A stretch of 56,632 nucleotides of DNA from Chromatiales bacterium (GCA_020631335.1 JAHDHK010000003.1:1-56632); one strand, 5' to 3'; positions 45,631 through 55,301 are shown, counted from the first letter of the stretch. The notes: a model not told the origin generated them from the sequence alone. Numbers and translations are program-made.

Positions 45631-46773
45631 GTGGGAAATTCCGACCTCATACAACTGCAACAGGGTGACTCACCGTTCAGCACTCACGCTGAAAAATCAT
45701 TTACGCTGCCCGCAAGGTTTTATCTCGACGAGGACATTTACCGTCGCGAAATGAAAGCCATTTTCGAGCGCAGCTGGTGGTATGCCGGGCACGCGAGTCA
45801 GGTTGCTCGAACAGGTGAGTATCTCACCACGACCATCGATCAACAGAGCATTTTCGTAGTGCGCGGACGCGACAACAACCTGCGCGCCTTTTATAACGTG
45901 TGCCAGCATCGTGGCCACGAACTCGTCGCAGGCTCAGGCAAGGCCAATCTGATTGTCTGCCCTTACCATGCCTGGTCTTATGATCTTGACGGCAGCCTGG
46001 TCGGCGCGCGCAACACCGAAAACATGGCAGGTTTTAACAAGTGCGAATTCGCTTTGAAACCCGTGCAGGCAGAAGTGTTTTGCGGCATGGTGTTTATCAA
46101 CCTCGATATGACAGCAAGCTCCCTGTCACAACAGACCGGCAATCTTGAAAATGAAATCCGGCAGTACTGCCCCGATGTGGATAATCTGGCATTCGCTCAG
46201 CGCGACACATACCACGTGGCAAGTAACTGGAAAGTGATGATGGACAACTTCCTCGAGTGCTACCACTGCCATACCGCACACAAAGACTTTGTCGATCTGG
46301 TCGACATGAAGAGCTACCGCTCAACTGTCCATGGCATCTATTCCAGCCATATTTCCAACGCGGCCAATTCGACAGACAACTCCGCCTACAGCTTTGAAAA
46401 AGGCGATGTCGATTTCGGTTATGCCGGCTGGTTTCTCTGGCCCAACCTGACCTTATGGGCTTATCCGGGTGAAGCCAATCTGTCAGTGCTGCAGATGATC
46501 CCTGACGGTGTGGAAAAAACCATCGAGTATCAGGACTGGTTTGTACCCGACGGCAGAGTCAGCGCACAATTAGCTGAGGCAATGGACTATCAGAAGATCA
46601 CGCTGCAACCTGAAGACATCGGCCTGTGCGAGAGCGTTCAGCGCGGACTCAAATCCAACGGCTACAACCAGGGCCGTTTTGTGGTTGATAGCGAACGAAG
46701 CGAACTATCAGAACACGCAGTGCATCATTTTCAGAGAATGGTCGCAGATGCGCTTGGTGCTGAACTCAGCTAG
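45631..46773 (+). CDS. CntA-like Rieske quaternary-amine oxygenase, alpha subunit
   Basis: A 380-residue Rieske non-heme iron oxygenase. The [2Fe-2S] ligands are Cys91-x-His93 (CQHRGH) and Cys110-x2-His113 (CPYHAW). The mononuclear iron site is DNFLECYHCHTAH with His212 and His217 and a probable Asp in LQPEDIGLCESVQRG. The bridging residue before the His pair is Glu209, as in carnitine oxygenase CntA, rather than the Asp of naphthalene dioxygenase. Tail motifs (SVQRGLKSNGY, SEHAVHHFQRMV) also recall CntA/YeaW. CntA cleaves carnitine to TMA and malic semialdehyde. A betaine- or stachydrine-type demethylase is the alternative. GTG start. No CntB reductase is nearby. Confidence 0.78.
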   Translation: MGNSDLIQLQQGDSPFSTHAEKSFTLPARFYLDEDIYRREMKAIFERSWWYAGHASQVARTGEYLTTTIDQQSIFVVRGRDNNLRAFYNVCQHRGHELVAGSGKANLIVCPYHAWSYDLDGSLVGARNTENMAGFNKCEFALKPVQAEVFCGMVFINLDMTASSLSQQTGNLENEIRQYCPDVDNLAFAQRDTYHVASNWKVMMDNFLECYHCHTAHKDFVDLVDMKSYRSTVHGIYSSHISNAANSTDNSAYSFEKGDVDFGYAGWFLWPNLTLWAYPGEANLSVLQMIPDGVEKTIEYQDWFVPDGRVSAQLAEAMDYQKITLQPEDIGLCESVQRGLKSNGYNQGRFVVDSERSELSEHAVHHFQRMVADALGAELS

Positions 46774-46910
46774 CCGTCTGTAGCTAACGTCCATGTTTCG
46801 ATTGCACACGTCAGCGTTTACTATATTGCCGGCTCATTTCGCCACTGCCACATGTTCAGCCTGATCTGTGGCAGAGTTAATCTATTATTGAACCCGTCCG
46901 GAGGATAACA

Positions 46911-48251
46911 ATGTCCAAACGCGTCGCCATCATCGGTGCCGGCCCCTGCGGTACCGCCGCACTGAGAGCTTTTCAATCCGCCAGAAAAAACGGGGAAGAC
47001 ATCCCCGAAATTGTATGCTTTGAAAAGCAGGCTGACTGGGGCGGCTTGTGGAATTATGACTGGCGCACCGGCCTGGACGAATACGGAGAGCCCGTTCACG
47101 GATCAATGTATCGCTACCTCTGGTCCAACGGTCCGAAAGAATGCCTCGAATTCGCAGACTACTCATTCGATGAACACTTCGGCAAACCTATTGCGAGTTT
47201 TCCACCACGGGAAGTGCTGGCCGACTACATCAAAGGGCGCGTCGAAAAAGCCGGCGTGCGGGAATGGTGCCGGTTCCGACACCCGGTACGCAATGTCGAA
47301 TACAACGAAGCTGCAGGCAACTTCACTGTCACTGCACACGACCTTATCAACGACAAAAGAGTCGTGGAAACCTTTGACAACGTGATCGTTGCCACCGGAC
47401 ATTTCTCCACCCCGAACGTGCCCTACTTTGAAGGCATGGACAAATTCGAAGGGCGCGTACTGCACGCTCACGACTTCCGCGATGCACTCGAATTCAAAGG
47501 TAAAGATGTCATGGTGGTCGGTGCCAGTTACTCCGCTGAAGATATCGGTTCGCAGTGCTGGAAATACGGCGCAAAGTCACTCACCGCCTGCTACCGCACC
47601 TCGCCCATGGGATTTCACTGGCCCGACAACTGGGAAACCAAGCCGCTGCTGACCAAAGTCGAAGGCAAAACCTGCCATTTTAAAGACGGCACCAGTAAAG
47701 AGATAGACGCCATTATTCTGTGCACCGGATACCTGCATCATTTTCCGTTTATGGACGACGACCTGCGGCTGATCACGACCAACCGCATGTGGACGCCTGA
47801 CCTTTACCAGGGCGTTGCATTCGAACCGAACCCGAAGGTGATGTACCTCGGTATGCAGGATCAGTTCTACACATTTAACATGTTTGATGCACAAGCCTGG
47901 TGGGCGCGTGATGTGATCATGGGCAAAATCGACACACCGTCTAATGCCGATATGAAAACCCATTCGGACAAATGGCTTGCGCGCGAAGCCACACTGGAAA
48001 CCGACGAAGACATGATCTGGTTCCAGGGTGACTACACGCAGGAGCTCATCGATCAAACCGACTACCCGACGTTTGATATAGAAGGGGTCAACCAGGCTTT
48101 TATGGACTGGGAACACCACAAACACGACGATATCATGGGCTTCCGCGACAAGGCGCATGCATCGCTGATTACCAAAACCCAGTCGCCGGCGCACCACACT
48201 CCATGGGTCGAAGCCATGGACGATTCAATGGAGGCCTATCTGAAAAGCTAG
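46911..48251 (+). CDS. tmm: Trimethylamine monooxygenase (flavin-containing monooxygenase)
   Basis: A 446-residue class B flavin monooxygenase of Tmm size. The FAD Rossmann motif GAGPCG is at residues 9-14, the FMO signature [13 protein letters not shown] (F-x-G-x3-H-x3-F) is near residue 185, the NADPH loop [10 protein letters not shown] is near 202, and the LCTGY loop is near 265. Tmm oxidises TMA to TMAO with NADPH and O2. Overall resemblance to marine Tmm proteins is strong ([34 protein letters not shown]). A strong GGAGG precedes the ATG. It is the last gene of the plus-strand run, followed by two hairpins, and supplies the substrate of the upstream Tdm. Confidence 0.9.
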   Translation: MSKRVAIIGAGPCGTAALRAFQSARKNGEDIPEIVCFEKQADWGGLWNYDWRTGLDEYGEPVHGSMYRYLWSNGPKECLEFADYSFDEHFGKPIASFPPREVLADYIKGRVEKAGVREWCRFRHPVRNVEYNEAAGNFTVTAHDLINDKRVVETFDNVIVATGHFSTPNVPYFEGMDKFEGRVLHAHDFRDALEFKGKDVMVVGASYSAEDIGSQCWKYGAKSLTACYRTSPMGFHWPDNWETKPLLTKVEGKTCHFKDGTSKEIDAIILCTGYLHHFPFMDDDLRLITTNRMWTPDLYQGVAFEPNPKVMYLGMQDQFYTFNMFDAQAWWARDVIMGKIDTPSNADMKTHSDKWLAREATLETDEDMIWFQGDYTQELIDQTDYPTFDIEGVNQAFMDWEHHKHDDIMGFRDKAHASLITKTQSPAHHTPWVEAMDDSMEAYLKS

Positions 48252-48252
48252 C

Positions 48253-48294
48253 TTGCCACTGAAATGGCAACGCACGGCCCGCCTTTGGCGGGCC
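48253..48294 (+). terminator. Paired hairpins after tmm
   Basis: Two consecutive inverted repeats follow the tmm stop: TTGCCA-N6-TGGCAA (48253-48270) and the GC-rich GGCCCGCC-TTT-GGCGGGCC (48276-48294). The second stem is stable but has no T-run behind it, so it is a weak intrinsic or rho-assisted terminator on either strand. The following 237 bases before the kinase gene hold nothing else recognisable. Confidence 0.55.
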
Positions 48295-48531
48295 TGCCGC
48301 AGCGTGCCCGTCAATCCGCCAGATACGAATCTTTTCATTTGGTGTTCAGCCGGGAGCCGCGATAGCCGGCTTATCTTTGCGATTCGTGCCGGCTGCCTCT
48401 GAATCGCCTGATAGAATTCACTATTCTTCAACACTGCCAGCGAGATAATAGATTACACTAGTGATCGATCGCGGACCGGTGCGTCTGCTCAACCTAAAAA
48501 ACAACTAAGCTATTGAAATTTAAAGATCGGA

Positions 48532-51387
48532 GTGCGTGTGACCAGCTATTCTGACACTCTCCAGCGCGGCGATACCATCAGCTGTTACCAGATCGAAGAG
48601 GTCCTGGGGCGCGGCGGTTTTGCTGTCACCTACCTTGCTGTAGACCTCAATCTTGATGTGCACGTAGCCATCAAGGAATACCTGCCGGGTGAAATAATTC
48701 AGCGCGATGCCCAGCTGAACGTGGCTGCACGGCGGCCCGAATTTGTTGAAGACTACAACATAGGGCTGAATAATTTTGCCCGTGAAGCCAAAACCCTTGC
48801 CAGATTCAAACACCTGAATATCGTCAGGGTTCACCAGGTTATCCACAAGTTTAATACCGCCTACATGGTGATGGACTACGAGCACGGCAGAGAACTTGCC
48901 GATGTGCTGGCGGAACACAAAACCCTGTCCGAAGACGAACTGCAGGAAGTGCTGTTTCCGATTTTCGACGGTGTTGAAGAAATACACCGCCACGGACTTG
49001 CCCATCGCGATATCAAACCATCAAACATCTACCTGCGAGACAACGGCTCTCCGGTGTTGCTCGATTTCGGCGCAGCGCGATATACATTAAGTGAGTCAAC
49101 GCAACAGCTTACGGCTGTCGTCACCGTCGGCTATACCCCGATCGAACAATACAACGTATCCGAAAACGAACAGGGCCCGTGGACCGATATCTACGCGCTT
49201 GCTGCGGTGTTGTACGAAGCCGTTACCGGCGAAATGCCGGTAGACTCGGTCACCCGGGCGTCCAGTCGGGTCACTAACTCCACCGACCCTCTGTCACCGG
49301 TTGCCAACAAGGCACGCAACGCCTACTCCGATGATTTTTTAAAAGCCATCGACTGGGGTCTGAGTATGGAAGCCGAAGACAGACCACAAAGCATTGCACA
49401 ATGGCGTGACGCCTTTAAAGGCGTGTACAAGCCGGTGGAATATTATCAGGATCAGCAGCAAAAGAGACCGGTGCGTAAATCGCGACTCAAAACCCGCGCA
49501 AAAGAACCGGTCGCTGCACTGGCGACGGAAACCACGCAGGCATACGCCCCTCAACCGGAATACGAAACCGCCACAGAGTCATCGTTTTCCGTCGACATGC
49601 GCGAGACCGGCTTTGCTGATGACTTCGACGACGTTGAAATCGTGCCGCTCAACCCGGATGCAGAGCCTGCGCTGCCGCGTGAACGGCTCGAACCTGCTGT
49701 TGCCGCCACATACAGTGATGCCACTGCCACGCTTGCCCCGCCACCCGCACCGGCCAGCCCGTTTGCGAGCAATCCTTCGCCAAAGTTGCCACCGGCACCT
49801 CAACCGGAAAACCAGGAACTCAACGATACGCTCAACAATCTGATCGATGCAGAGGGCAGACCAAAACATACACAGCAACTGCGCAAGGTGCTGAGACGCG
49901 ATATCGTCAAGCGTGAGCACGCACCCGCCGAACCGGTAAAAGTTGCGCCGCAGCCCGAACCCTACCGCGCCCCCACCGTGGCCAAAAGTCCGCTCGAAGC
50001 CGAGCCGGCCATCAGCGCCGAACGCTATGACGAGCGGAGATACCAGCGCGATCACGACACGCCGTCACCGGCACGGCAGCGATTTGAAGACGACTTTGAC
50101 TTTGACGATACCGACTGGGACTACGAGCCACCGCCGGGGCCTTCCCGATGGAAGTGGATTTTTCCGGTGCTCGGACTCGCGCTGATTGCCGGCGCCTCTA
50201 TTTTGTTTGTCAACAAGCCCGAGCTGTTCAAACTGCCTTCGCAGACAGTCCCGGAACTCACAGTCGCTACTGCACTGGAAAATGCCAATGAGAAAATTCA
50301 GAATCGCGAACTGATATTTCCCGAAGGTCAATCCGCGCTCGATTACTTCCAGCTTATTCTGCAAAGCGAACCCGACAATGCTGAAGCGCTGGGTGGCGTT
50401 GCAGCAATTCGCGATGAAATCAAAAAACAAATCGTCGAACATGTCGACGACAACAACCTCGCCGAAGCGAACCGGCTGTTGTCCAGAGCAAAAGCTGCCA
50501 ACCTGCAAATTGACGATACGACAGATTCAGGCGTCGCCGGCGGCGACAACCAGATAGTTGCCATTGACACTACCGCATCTCCATGGGTAAACCAGAGAGT
50601 TGAAGACATCGAAGGTCTACTCGCCGTCGGAGACTATGCCGGTGCCCGGCAGTTGTATGCTGAAGTCGATAAATACATTGCCAACGCAGAAGTTTCCGAC
50701 TCTATCCGACAACGCATCGAGCGCGGTTTGCAGCAAGCACAACCTGCCACGCAGGACTCACCGACAACCGACGCGATCGCCACACCGATAGATACCTCAC
50801 CGATAGTTGCAGAAGTCGACAACCCGGCAATTGAATCGCTCTCTGATACGCCTGTGCAATCCGATGTACCCGCGAACAATGGCACTGAAACAGATACCGC
50901 CAATGCTGTGGTTGTTGATACAGACCCGGTCGTGACGTTAACACCGGTGGCGACCCCGGCATCGCTGGCCGAACCGCAAGCACCGGTCGTATCTGAAACC
51001 GAACAGAAAATTGCGGTGGAAGACGATGAAGCGACCCTGCCCTCTGCGCCTCGCAGAAGTTTTATAGAGGGCAACGATGCCACTGCCCAGCATCTCAACC
51101 AGTTGCGCCTGGCACTGGAAGACAAGAATCTGCAGCGAGTCCTGCAGGTGAGCGGCACGCTGCCCGAAGAACGCACAGAATTTCTGCGCCGACTATTTCA
51201 ACGCTACGACCGTCTTGATGTGACGATTGACAATATCAATCGTACCGGCAGCAACGCCCGGGCAAAGTTGAGCGTTGCAATGTTCAATCAGCGCTCAGAC
51301 GGCAGCTTTTACTCGGCAGGCAAATGGAGCGATGTCGAACTTGCGACGACCCGACAAAACGGTCAATGGCAGCCGATACGCTGGTAG
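48532..51387 (+). CDS. Transmembrane Ser/Thr protein kinase with long linker
   Basis: A 951-residue protein. Residues about 15-300 form a eukaryotic-type kinase: GRGGFAVTY loop, catalytic Lys48 in VAIKEYLP, HRDIKPSN catalytic loop, DFGAAR metal loop and the GYTPIEQY activation segment common in bacterial PPKs of this subgroup. A low-complexity Pro/Ala/Glu-rich linker (about 310-535) follows, then one transmembrane helix (FPVLGLALIAGASILFV, about 541-557). The presumed periplasmic part has a TPR-like region (about 570-720), a Thr/Val-rich spacer, and a C-terminal beta-rich domain ending GQWQPIRW. GTG start at 48532 or 48538, after an AGATCGGAG Shine-Dalgarno. Substrates are unknown. Confidence 0.9.
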   Translation: MRVTSYSDTLQRGDTISCYQIEEVLGRGGFAVTYLAVDLNLDVHVAIKEYLPGEIIQRDAQLNVAARRPEFVEDYNIGLNNFAREAKTLARFKHLNIVRVHQVIHKFNTAYMVMDYEHGRELADVLAEHKTLSEDELQEVLFPIFDGVEEIHRHGLAHRDIKPSNIYLRDNGSPVLLDFGAARYTLSESTQQLTAVVTVGYTPIEQYNVSENEQGPWTDIYALAAVLYEAVTGEMPVDSVTRASSRVTNSTDPLSPVANKARNAYSDDFLKAIDWGLSMEAEDRPQSIAQWRDAFKGVYKPVEYYQDQQQKRPVRKSRLKTRAKEPVAALATETTQAYAPQPEYETATESSFSVDMRETGFADDFDDVEIVPLNPDAEPALPRERLEPAVAATYSDATATLAPPPAPASPFASNPSPKLPPAPQPENQELNDTLNNLIDAEGRPKHTQQLRKVLRRDIVKREHAPAEPVKVAPQPEPYRAPTVAKSPLEAEPAISAERYDERRYQRDHDTPSPARQRFEDDFDFDDTDWDYEPPPGPSRWKWIFPVLGLALIAGASILFVNKPELFKLPSQTVPELTVATALENANEKIQNRELIFPEGQSALDYFQLILQSEPDNAEALGGVAAIRDEIKKQIVEHVDDNNLAEANRLLSRAKAANLQIDDTTDSGVAGGDNQIVAIDTTASPWVNQRVEDIEGLLAVGDYAGARQLYAEVDKYIANAEVSDSIRQRIERGLQQAQPATQDSPTTDAIATPIDTSPIVAEVDNPAIESLSDTPVQSDVPANNGTETDTANAVVVDTDPVVTLTPVATPASLAEPQAPVVSETEQKIAVEDDEATLPSAPRRSFIEGNDATAQHLNQLRLALEDKNLQRVLQVSGTLPEERTEFLRRLFQRYDRLDVTIDNINRTGSNARAKLSVAMFNQRSDGSFYSAGKWSDVELATTRQNGQWQPIRW

Positions 51388-51806
51388 CACGGGTACCCAT
51401 TGTTAACATCTGAATTACGCTGTTTGCCGCGACGGTGGGTTGCCTTGTGTGCACCCGGCCGGGCCGGCAGATAGCAGAAACAGCAACAATGAAAGCCAAC
51501 AGTAAACTCGCTGACCACGCTGTTGCTGTATGCAACAGTTGCTAATTTGGCAAGAGCAACATATCAGCTAATGCATGCGAAGCGTCGACAGCACGCAACT
51601 ACAATGACACGCACACGAACTCAATGGAATTCGATCGGACAAACAGGCTGTAGTTAATCTTTCTGTTGCGCCGCTGACTACATCAAACCATTCAATATCC
51701 GTAGCAGGCCCGTTACTTAACGGTGATCCCGACATTAAAATGATTTGCAACACAGCGCTTCAAAAAGCAGCCATCCAAGCGACATTGGCCTAACACGGTA
51801 CCCCTC
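51388..51806. other. Non-coding stretch with one hairpin
   Basis: The 419 bases between the kinase and the secreted-protein gene contain no convincing frame on either strand. CTGTTGC-TGTAT-GCAACAG (51520-51538) is a 7-bp inverted repeat with a 5-base loop but no T-run. The region is AT-richer than its neighbours toward 51720-51800, where the promoter of 51807 is expected. I see nothing else. Confidence 0.4.
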
Positions 51807-53111
51807 ATGAATAGAAGATCCATTCTGCGCATGGCTTTATCCGGTGCGATTCTCACCGGTGCTGCATCGGCTTTTGCTCAATCGACCACTGGCCTTGCTA
51901 TCAGAAATCGCGCAAAGATATTCATGCGCGCTGAACCTAAGCCCAGTGAAACCGCACCACACGGTTCGTACGCATCGCGTGAGGTGCACGGCCTGTTGTT
52001 CCTGACAAATGCGTTCGGGTATTCCTATCAGATCCCTGAAGACAGCTACATCGAATGGCATATCGATGCAGAAAACACTTTTATGAAGTTCAAGTGCATT
52101 AATAATGACCAGTATCGGGTCAAGGCATTTCCCTGTGCAGTGCTTGGCACCATGGGCGGGCGCTATGAGACGAGTGGCAAGCCACAACCGCTCAAGGGCA
52201 TGGAAAACGAATTTCGTATGAAGGGTGAAGGCATGCAAAGCCCGCTGTTTGATCTCTATCCGGCGCAAAAGCAAACCGGGTTTCCGTGCAAACTGAAAGA
52301 TCTTCCTCGCACCGACATTTCGGTTGAAACGATCTATTCCGGCAACCCGACTGTCAATACGTTTCTCGATATGTATCTGCACGATATAGACAACCCTCAA
52401 ACCGCGTCGCACCCGTCACTGACCGGTGATATCAATGCGATGAACAGCAATCGCACGAAAGCCTACAATATAAACGTTTGGTTCCGGATGCCCGATCAAA
52501 CCAACGGCAACACCAACCGGCCCGACGGTGCATGGGCCGGCGGTAAAGTGATGGGTATTACCCGTATCGGCAACCGCGACTTCCACGTCATACTGAAAAT
52601 AGAAACCGGCGGCGGAAATTATTTCAGGTATGTTGCGCTTATCCCTGTAGAGGGAACGATCACAAGCCTGTCGGTAAACGAGGTAATGGACTGGGCTGTC
52701 TCGTCCATGCGCAGCATTCTCGAAGGCAACACTGAAGCTCAGGGAATGATGGCAAAAGCCGACCCGAGAGGTCTTCCTGCACCGCGCTGGCCCGATTCCA
52801 ATATGGTGCTGTCGGGACTGCACATAGGTAATGAAATATGGTGGTCTGACCCTGCCGGTACCGAAGGTAAGGTCGAGTGGCCGACCCTGCGCATCGATGT
52901 AAACGGTATCGGTACGTTCGGCTGGGGCGAACAGGACACAGCGGCCACTACGCTTATGCAGCCCAAAAAGCAAACTGTCTCACTAGACCCGGCTGATGCA
53001 GCACCACCACCGCAGCACACGTTTCCGGAGGCGGATCCGACGCCTTCCACACCTGCTGAAGCAGAAAAAGAAGGGCTGTTAAAATCAATACTGGGTAATT
53101 TGTTTAAATAG
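51807..53111 (+). CDS. Secreted protein of unknown function
   Basis: A 434-residue exported protein. The N-terminus MNRRSILRMALSGAILTGAASAFAQ has a twin-arginine pair and an Ala-rich cleavage site, so Sec or Tat export is predicted. The core (residues about 50-370) is rich in aromatic and beta-forming stretches (YNINVWFRMPDQTNG, RDFHVILKIETGGGNYFRYV, MVLSGLHIGNEIWWSDP), which suggests a beta-sandwich, conceivably of a carbohydrate-active fold, but I see no catalytic motif I would trust. The C-terminus is a Pro-rich linker ending in an amphipathic LLKSILGNLFK. It stands alone with its own upstream region. Confidence 0.65.
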   Translation: MNRRSILRMALSGAILTGAASAFAQSTTGLAIRNRAKIFMRAEPKPSETAPHGSYASREVHGLLFLTNAFGYSYQIPEDSYIEWHIDAENTFMKFKCINNDQYRVKAFPCAVLGTMGGRYETSGKPQPLKGMENEFRMKGEGMQSPLFDLYPAQKQTGFPCKLKDLPRTDISVETIYSGNPTVNTFLDMYLHDIDNPQTASHPSLTGDINAMNSNRTKAYNINVWFRMPDQTNGNTNRPDGAWAGGKVMGITRIGNRDFHVILKIETGGGNYFRYVALIPVEGTITSLSVNEVMDWAVSSMRSILEGNTEAQGMMAKADPRGLPAPRWPDSNMVLSGLHIGNEIWWSDPAGTEGKVEWPTLRIDVNGIGTFGWGEQDTAATTLMQPKKQTVSLDPADAAPPPQHTFPEADPTPSTPAEAEKEGLLKSILGNLFK

Positions 53112-53168
53112 CCGACGTCGGCTTTTCAGGTATCATCGCTGGTACTGCGAGTATTATCAGGCACACCG

Positions 53169-53741
53169 GTGAACCGAACAATCAACAGTTGCTCAACGCG
53201 ATCATACCTAACAAATGGCATAGCTAAGCGCTATGAATTCCTCCGCGCACTAAAGACCGCCGGTATCATCCGGTGTGTTATTGCAGCGGGCCTGTGTACG
53301 CTGGTCACTGCCTGCGGAACCAAGTATGCCGATCGATCGCCTGACGCACCGCCGGCAACGACGAACGCACCACTGGCTAACGCACCGGAACCGACGGTGG
53401 CCACCCCCGCACCGATCACCGTCTCACCTGAAATACGCCCTACTTCAGTACCCGATGCCAGCCAGCCACGCAGCCTGCCAGCAGCTATCGCATTGCGCAA
53501 ACAGGCCGCCACTGCTGCAGACAACGGAAACCATAGCCGGGCAATCGGTTTACTCGAACGTGCTATTCGCATATCACCTGCAGATCCGGCTACATTTTCA
53601 GCACTTGCTGAAAACCACCTCGCACAAAACCGGCCGCAACAGGCACTCGAGCTCACCCGCAGAGCATTGACACTCAACCCGACAACAGACCAGAGAACCA
53701 TCCTTGAAGCACCGCAGCAACGATGCCTTGCACTGTTGTAG
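53169..53741 (+). CDS. TPR-containing lipoprotein
   Basis: A 190-residue protein with GTG start. Residues about 30-48 are hydrophobic, followed by the lipobox LVTACG, so the mature protein begins at Cys49 and is lipid-anchored. A disordered Pro/Ala/Thr segment (about 50-100) leads to two TPR-like repeats: AIALRKQAATAADNGNHSRAIGLLERAIRISP and FSALAENHLAQNRPQQALELTRRALTLNP. Such proteins scaffold envelope assemblies. The start is uncertain because the region before the signal is unusually long, so an internal start near residue 20 is possible. It is separated by only 57 bases from the secreted-protein gene upstream. Confidence 0.7.
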   Translation: MNRTINSCSTRSYLTNGIAKRYEFLRALKTAGIIRCVIAAGLCTLVTACGTKYADRSPDAPPATTNAPLANAPEPTVATPAPITVSPEIRPTSVPDASQPRSLPAAIALRKQAATAADNGNHSRAIGLLERAIRISPADPATFSALAENHLAQNRPQQALELTRRALTLNPTTDQRTILEAPQQRCLALL

Positions 53742-53777
53742 CAAACTACTGAACCATTCGCTTCCAGCGGAAATGCT

Positions 53778-54914
53778 ATGGACTTAAGCAGCAACGTCAG
53801 CGAATCAGAATTTGTCGTCGTTGGCGGCGGCGTGGTCGGCAATTGTATTGCGATGGGCCTCGCGGCTAAGGGCAAGTCCGTCGCATTGTTTGACGAGGCG
53901 GACAACGCATTCAGGGCATCACGCGGGAACTTCGGGCTGGTCTGGGTTCAGGGCAAAGGTGCGGCAATGCCAACCTACGCCAGATGGACCCGTGCATCCG
54001 CACACCTGTGGAAAGACTTTGCTGATGAACTGACACAATCCACCGGAATTAGTGTTTCTTTAACCCAACGCGGTGGATACAGCATTTTTCTCGACGAAGC
54101 ATCATTGCATCAGCGTGCTGGTGTGTATGAGCAATTGAAAAATGCGCTCGGTGGTGATTACCCGTTTGAAGTGCTGGGCCACAACGCGATTAAAAAAGAA
54201 GAGCCACAAATTGGATCGCAAGTGGCAGGCGCCATACTTCATCATGAAGACGGACATATCAACCCGCTGAACTTTTACCGTGCGATTACCAATGCAACCG
54301 GCAGACTGGGTGTTACTAAAATCACGCGGCGAGTCAGCAAAGTTGCACCGGCTGCAAATGGTTTTATCATTCACAGCGATAATGCCGGCAGTCACCATTG
54401 CTCCAAAGTGATACTGGCGTGCGGTCTGGGTACAGCAGAGCTGGGGCGACCACTTGGTTTTAAAGTTCCGGTTCGACCACAGCGTGGCCAGGTCCTTATT
54501 ACCGAGAAACTACCACCACTTATCAACCGACCTTCAGATGAAATCCGACAGGTTAATGAAGGGGGCATTCAGATTGGTGCCTCAGCTGAAGAAGTTGGCT
54601 TTGACGATAGCGAAACTATCGAAACGACAGCGCAACTCGCCGCCAACGCGATCAGACAGTATCCTTTCCTCGAGAAAGCTCAGCTTGTCAGAAGCTGGGG
54701 CGCATTGCGTATTATGTCGCAGGATGGATTTCCGATTTATCAACAATCGACTTTATATCCAGGCGCCTACTACGCCACCTGCCATAGTGGCATCACACTG
54801 GCGGCAGCACATGCCAGACTACTACCGGACTGGCTGTGTGGTGACAACAGCACCATAGCGAAGCAAGGTATCGCATTTAGTGAATTCAGTGAAGGGCGAT
54901 TCAATGACAGCTGA
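53778..54914 (+). CDS. DAO-type FAD oxidoreductase, beta subunit of an opine/hydroxyproline dehydrogenase
   Basis: A 378-residue FAD protein of the glycine/D-amino-acid oxidase family. The Rossmann loop is VVVGGGVVGNCIAMGLA near residue 13, and SRGNFGLVWVQGKG is a marker of the heterotrimeric dehydrogenase branch that includes opine oxidase OoxB and D-hydroxyproline dehydrogenase. The C-terminal GITLAAAHARLLPDW is also typical. It would oxidise the C-N bond of an amino acid or secondary amine and pass electrons to the next two subunits. Its end overlaps the [2Fe-2S] gene by 11 bases. The substrate could be an opine, N-methyl amino acid or hydroxyproline. Confidence 0.82.
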   Translation: MDLSSNVSESEFVVVGGGVVGNCIAMGLAAKGKSVALFDEADNAFRASRGNFGLVWVQGKGAAMPTYARWTRASAHLWKDFADELTQSTGISVSLTQRGGYSIFLDEASLHQRAGVYEQLKNALGGDYPFEVLGHNAIKKEEPQIGSQVAGAILHHEDGHINPLNFYRAITNATGRLGVTKITRRVSKVAPAANGFIIHSDNAGSHHCSKVILACGLGTAELGRPLGFKVPVRPQRGQVLITEKLPPLINRPSDEIRQVNEGGIQIGASAEEVGFDDSETIETTAQLAANAIRQYPFLEKAQLVRSWGALRIMSQDGFPIYQQSTLYPGAYYATCHSGITLAAAHARLLPDWLCGDNSTIAKQGIAFSEFSEGRFNDS

Positions 54915-55188
54915 CACGACCATTGGTGACGGTATGTTTGTGTTTAGCTTCAACGGCGCGCCGGTTACCGCCAACACAGGAGATACGGTCGCCGCAGCAC
55001 TGATATCAAACGGTATTCATATAACACGTACCACTGCAAAAGGATCACCGCGAGGACCGTTTTGTATGATGGGTGCCTGCTACGATTGCCTGATAGAACT
55101 CGATGGAGTAACACTGCAGGCATGTATGCTCACAGCAACACCCGATATGCAAATACGCAGCGCTGTATCAACCGAAACTGACGAGTAG
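54904..55188 (+). CDS. Small [2Fe-2S] subunit of the same dehydrogenase
   Basis: A 94-residue ferredoxin-like protein (Fer2_4 type). The cluster ligands are FCMMGACYDC plus Cys in TLQACML, giving C-x4-C-x2-C-x(11-12)-C. The track start at 54880 would extend into the previous gene; the ATG at 54904 (MTADTTIGDGMF) is preferred, with a GAAGGG Shine-Dalgarno and an 11-base overlap with the DAO subunit. In OoxAB-type and hydroxyproline complexes this subunit carries electrons between the two flavoproteins. A 113-base gap precedes the large subunit. Confidence 0.85.
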   Translation: MTADTTIGDGMFVFSFNGAPVTANTGDTVAAALISNGIHITRTTAKGSPRGPFCMMGACYDCLIELDGVTLQACMLTATPDMQIRSAVSTETDE

Positions 55189-55301
55189 ACACCACTGCAT
55201 CACTATCCATCCTCCGACACAGCGACTGAGTTCAAGGCTGATGACCGAACGCATACACCATCAATACGCTGAACAGACAGACATACCAGGTAACCCGACC
55301 A

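Noticed and set aside
54904-55188. Ferredoxin-like gene as reductase partner of the Rieske oxygenase
   Set aside because: It overlaps the DAO-type subunit and has the Fer2_4 cysteine spacing of opine/hydroxyproline dehydrogenases, and it lacks the FMN/NAD domains of CntB.
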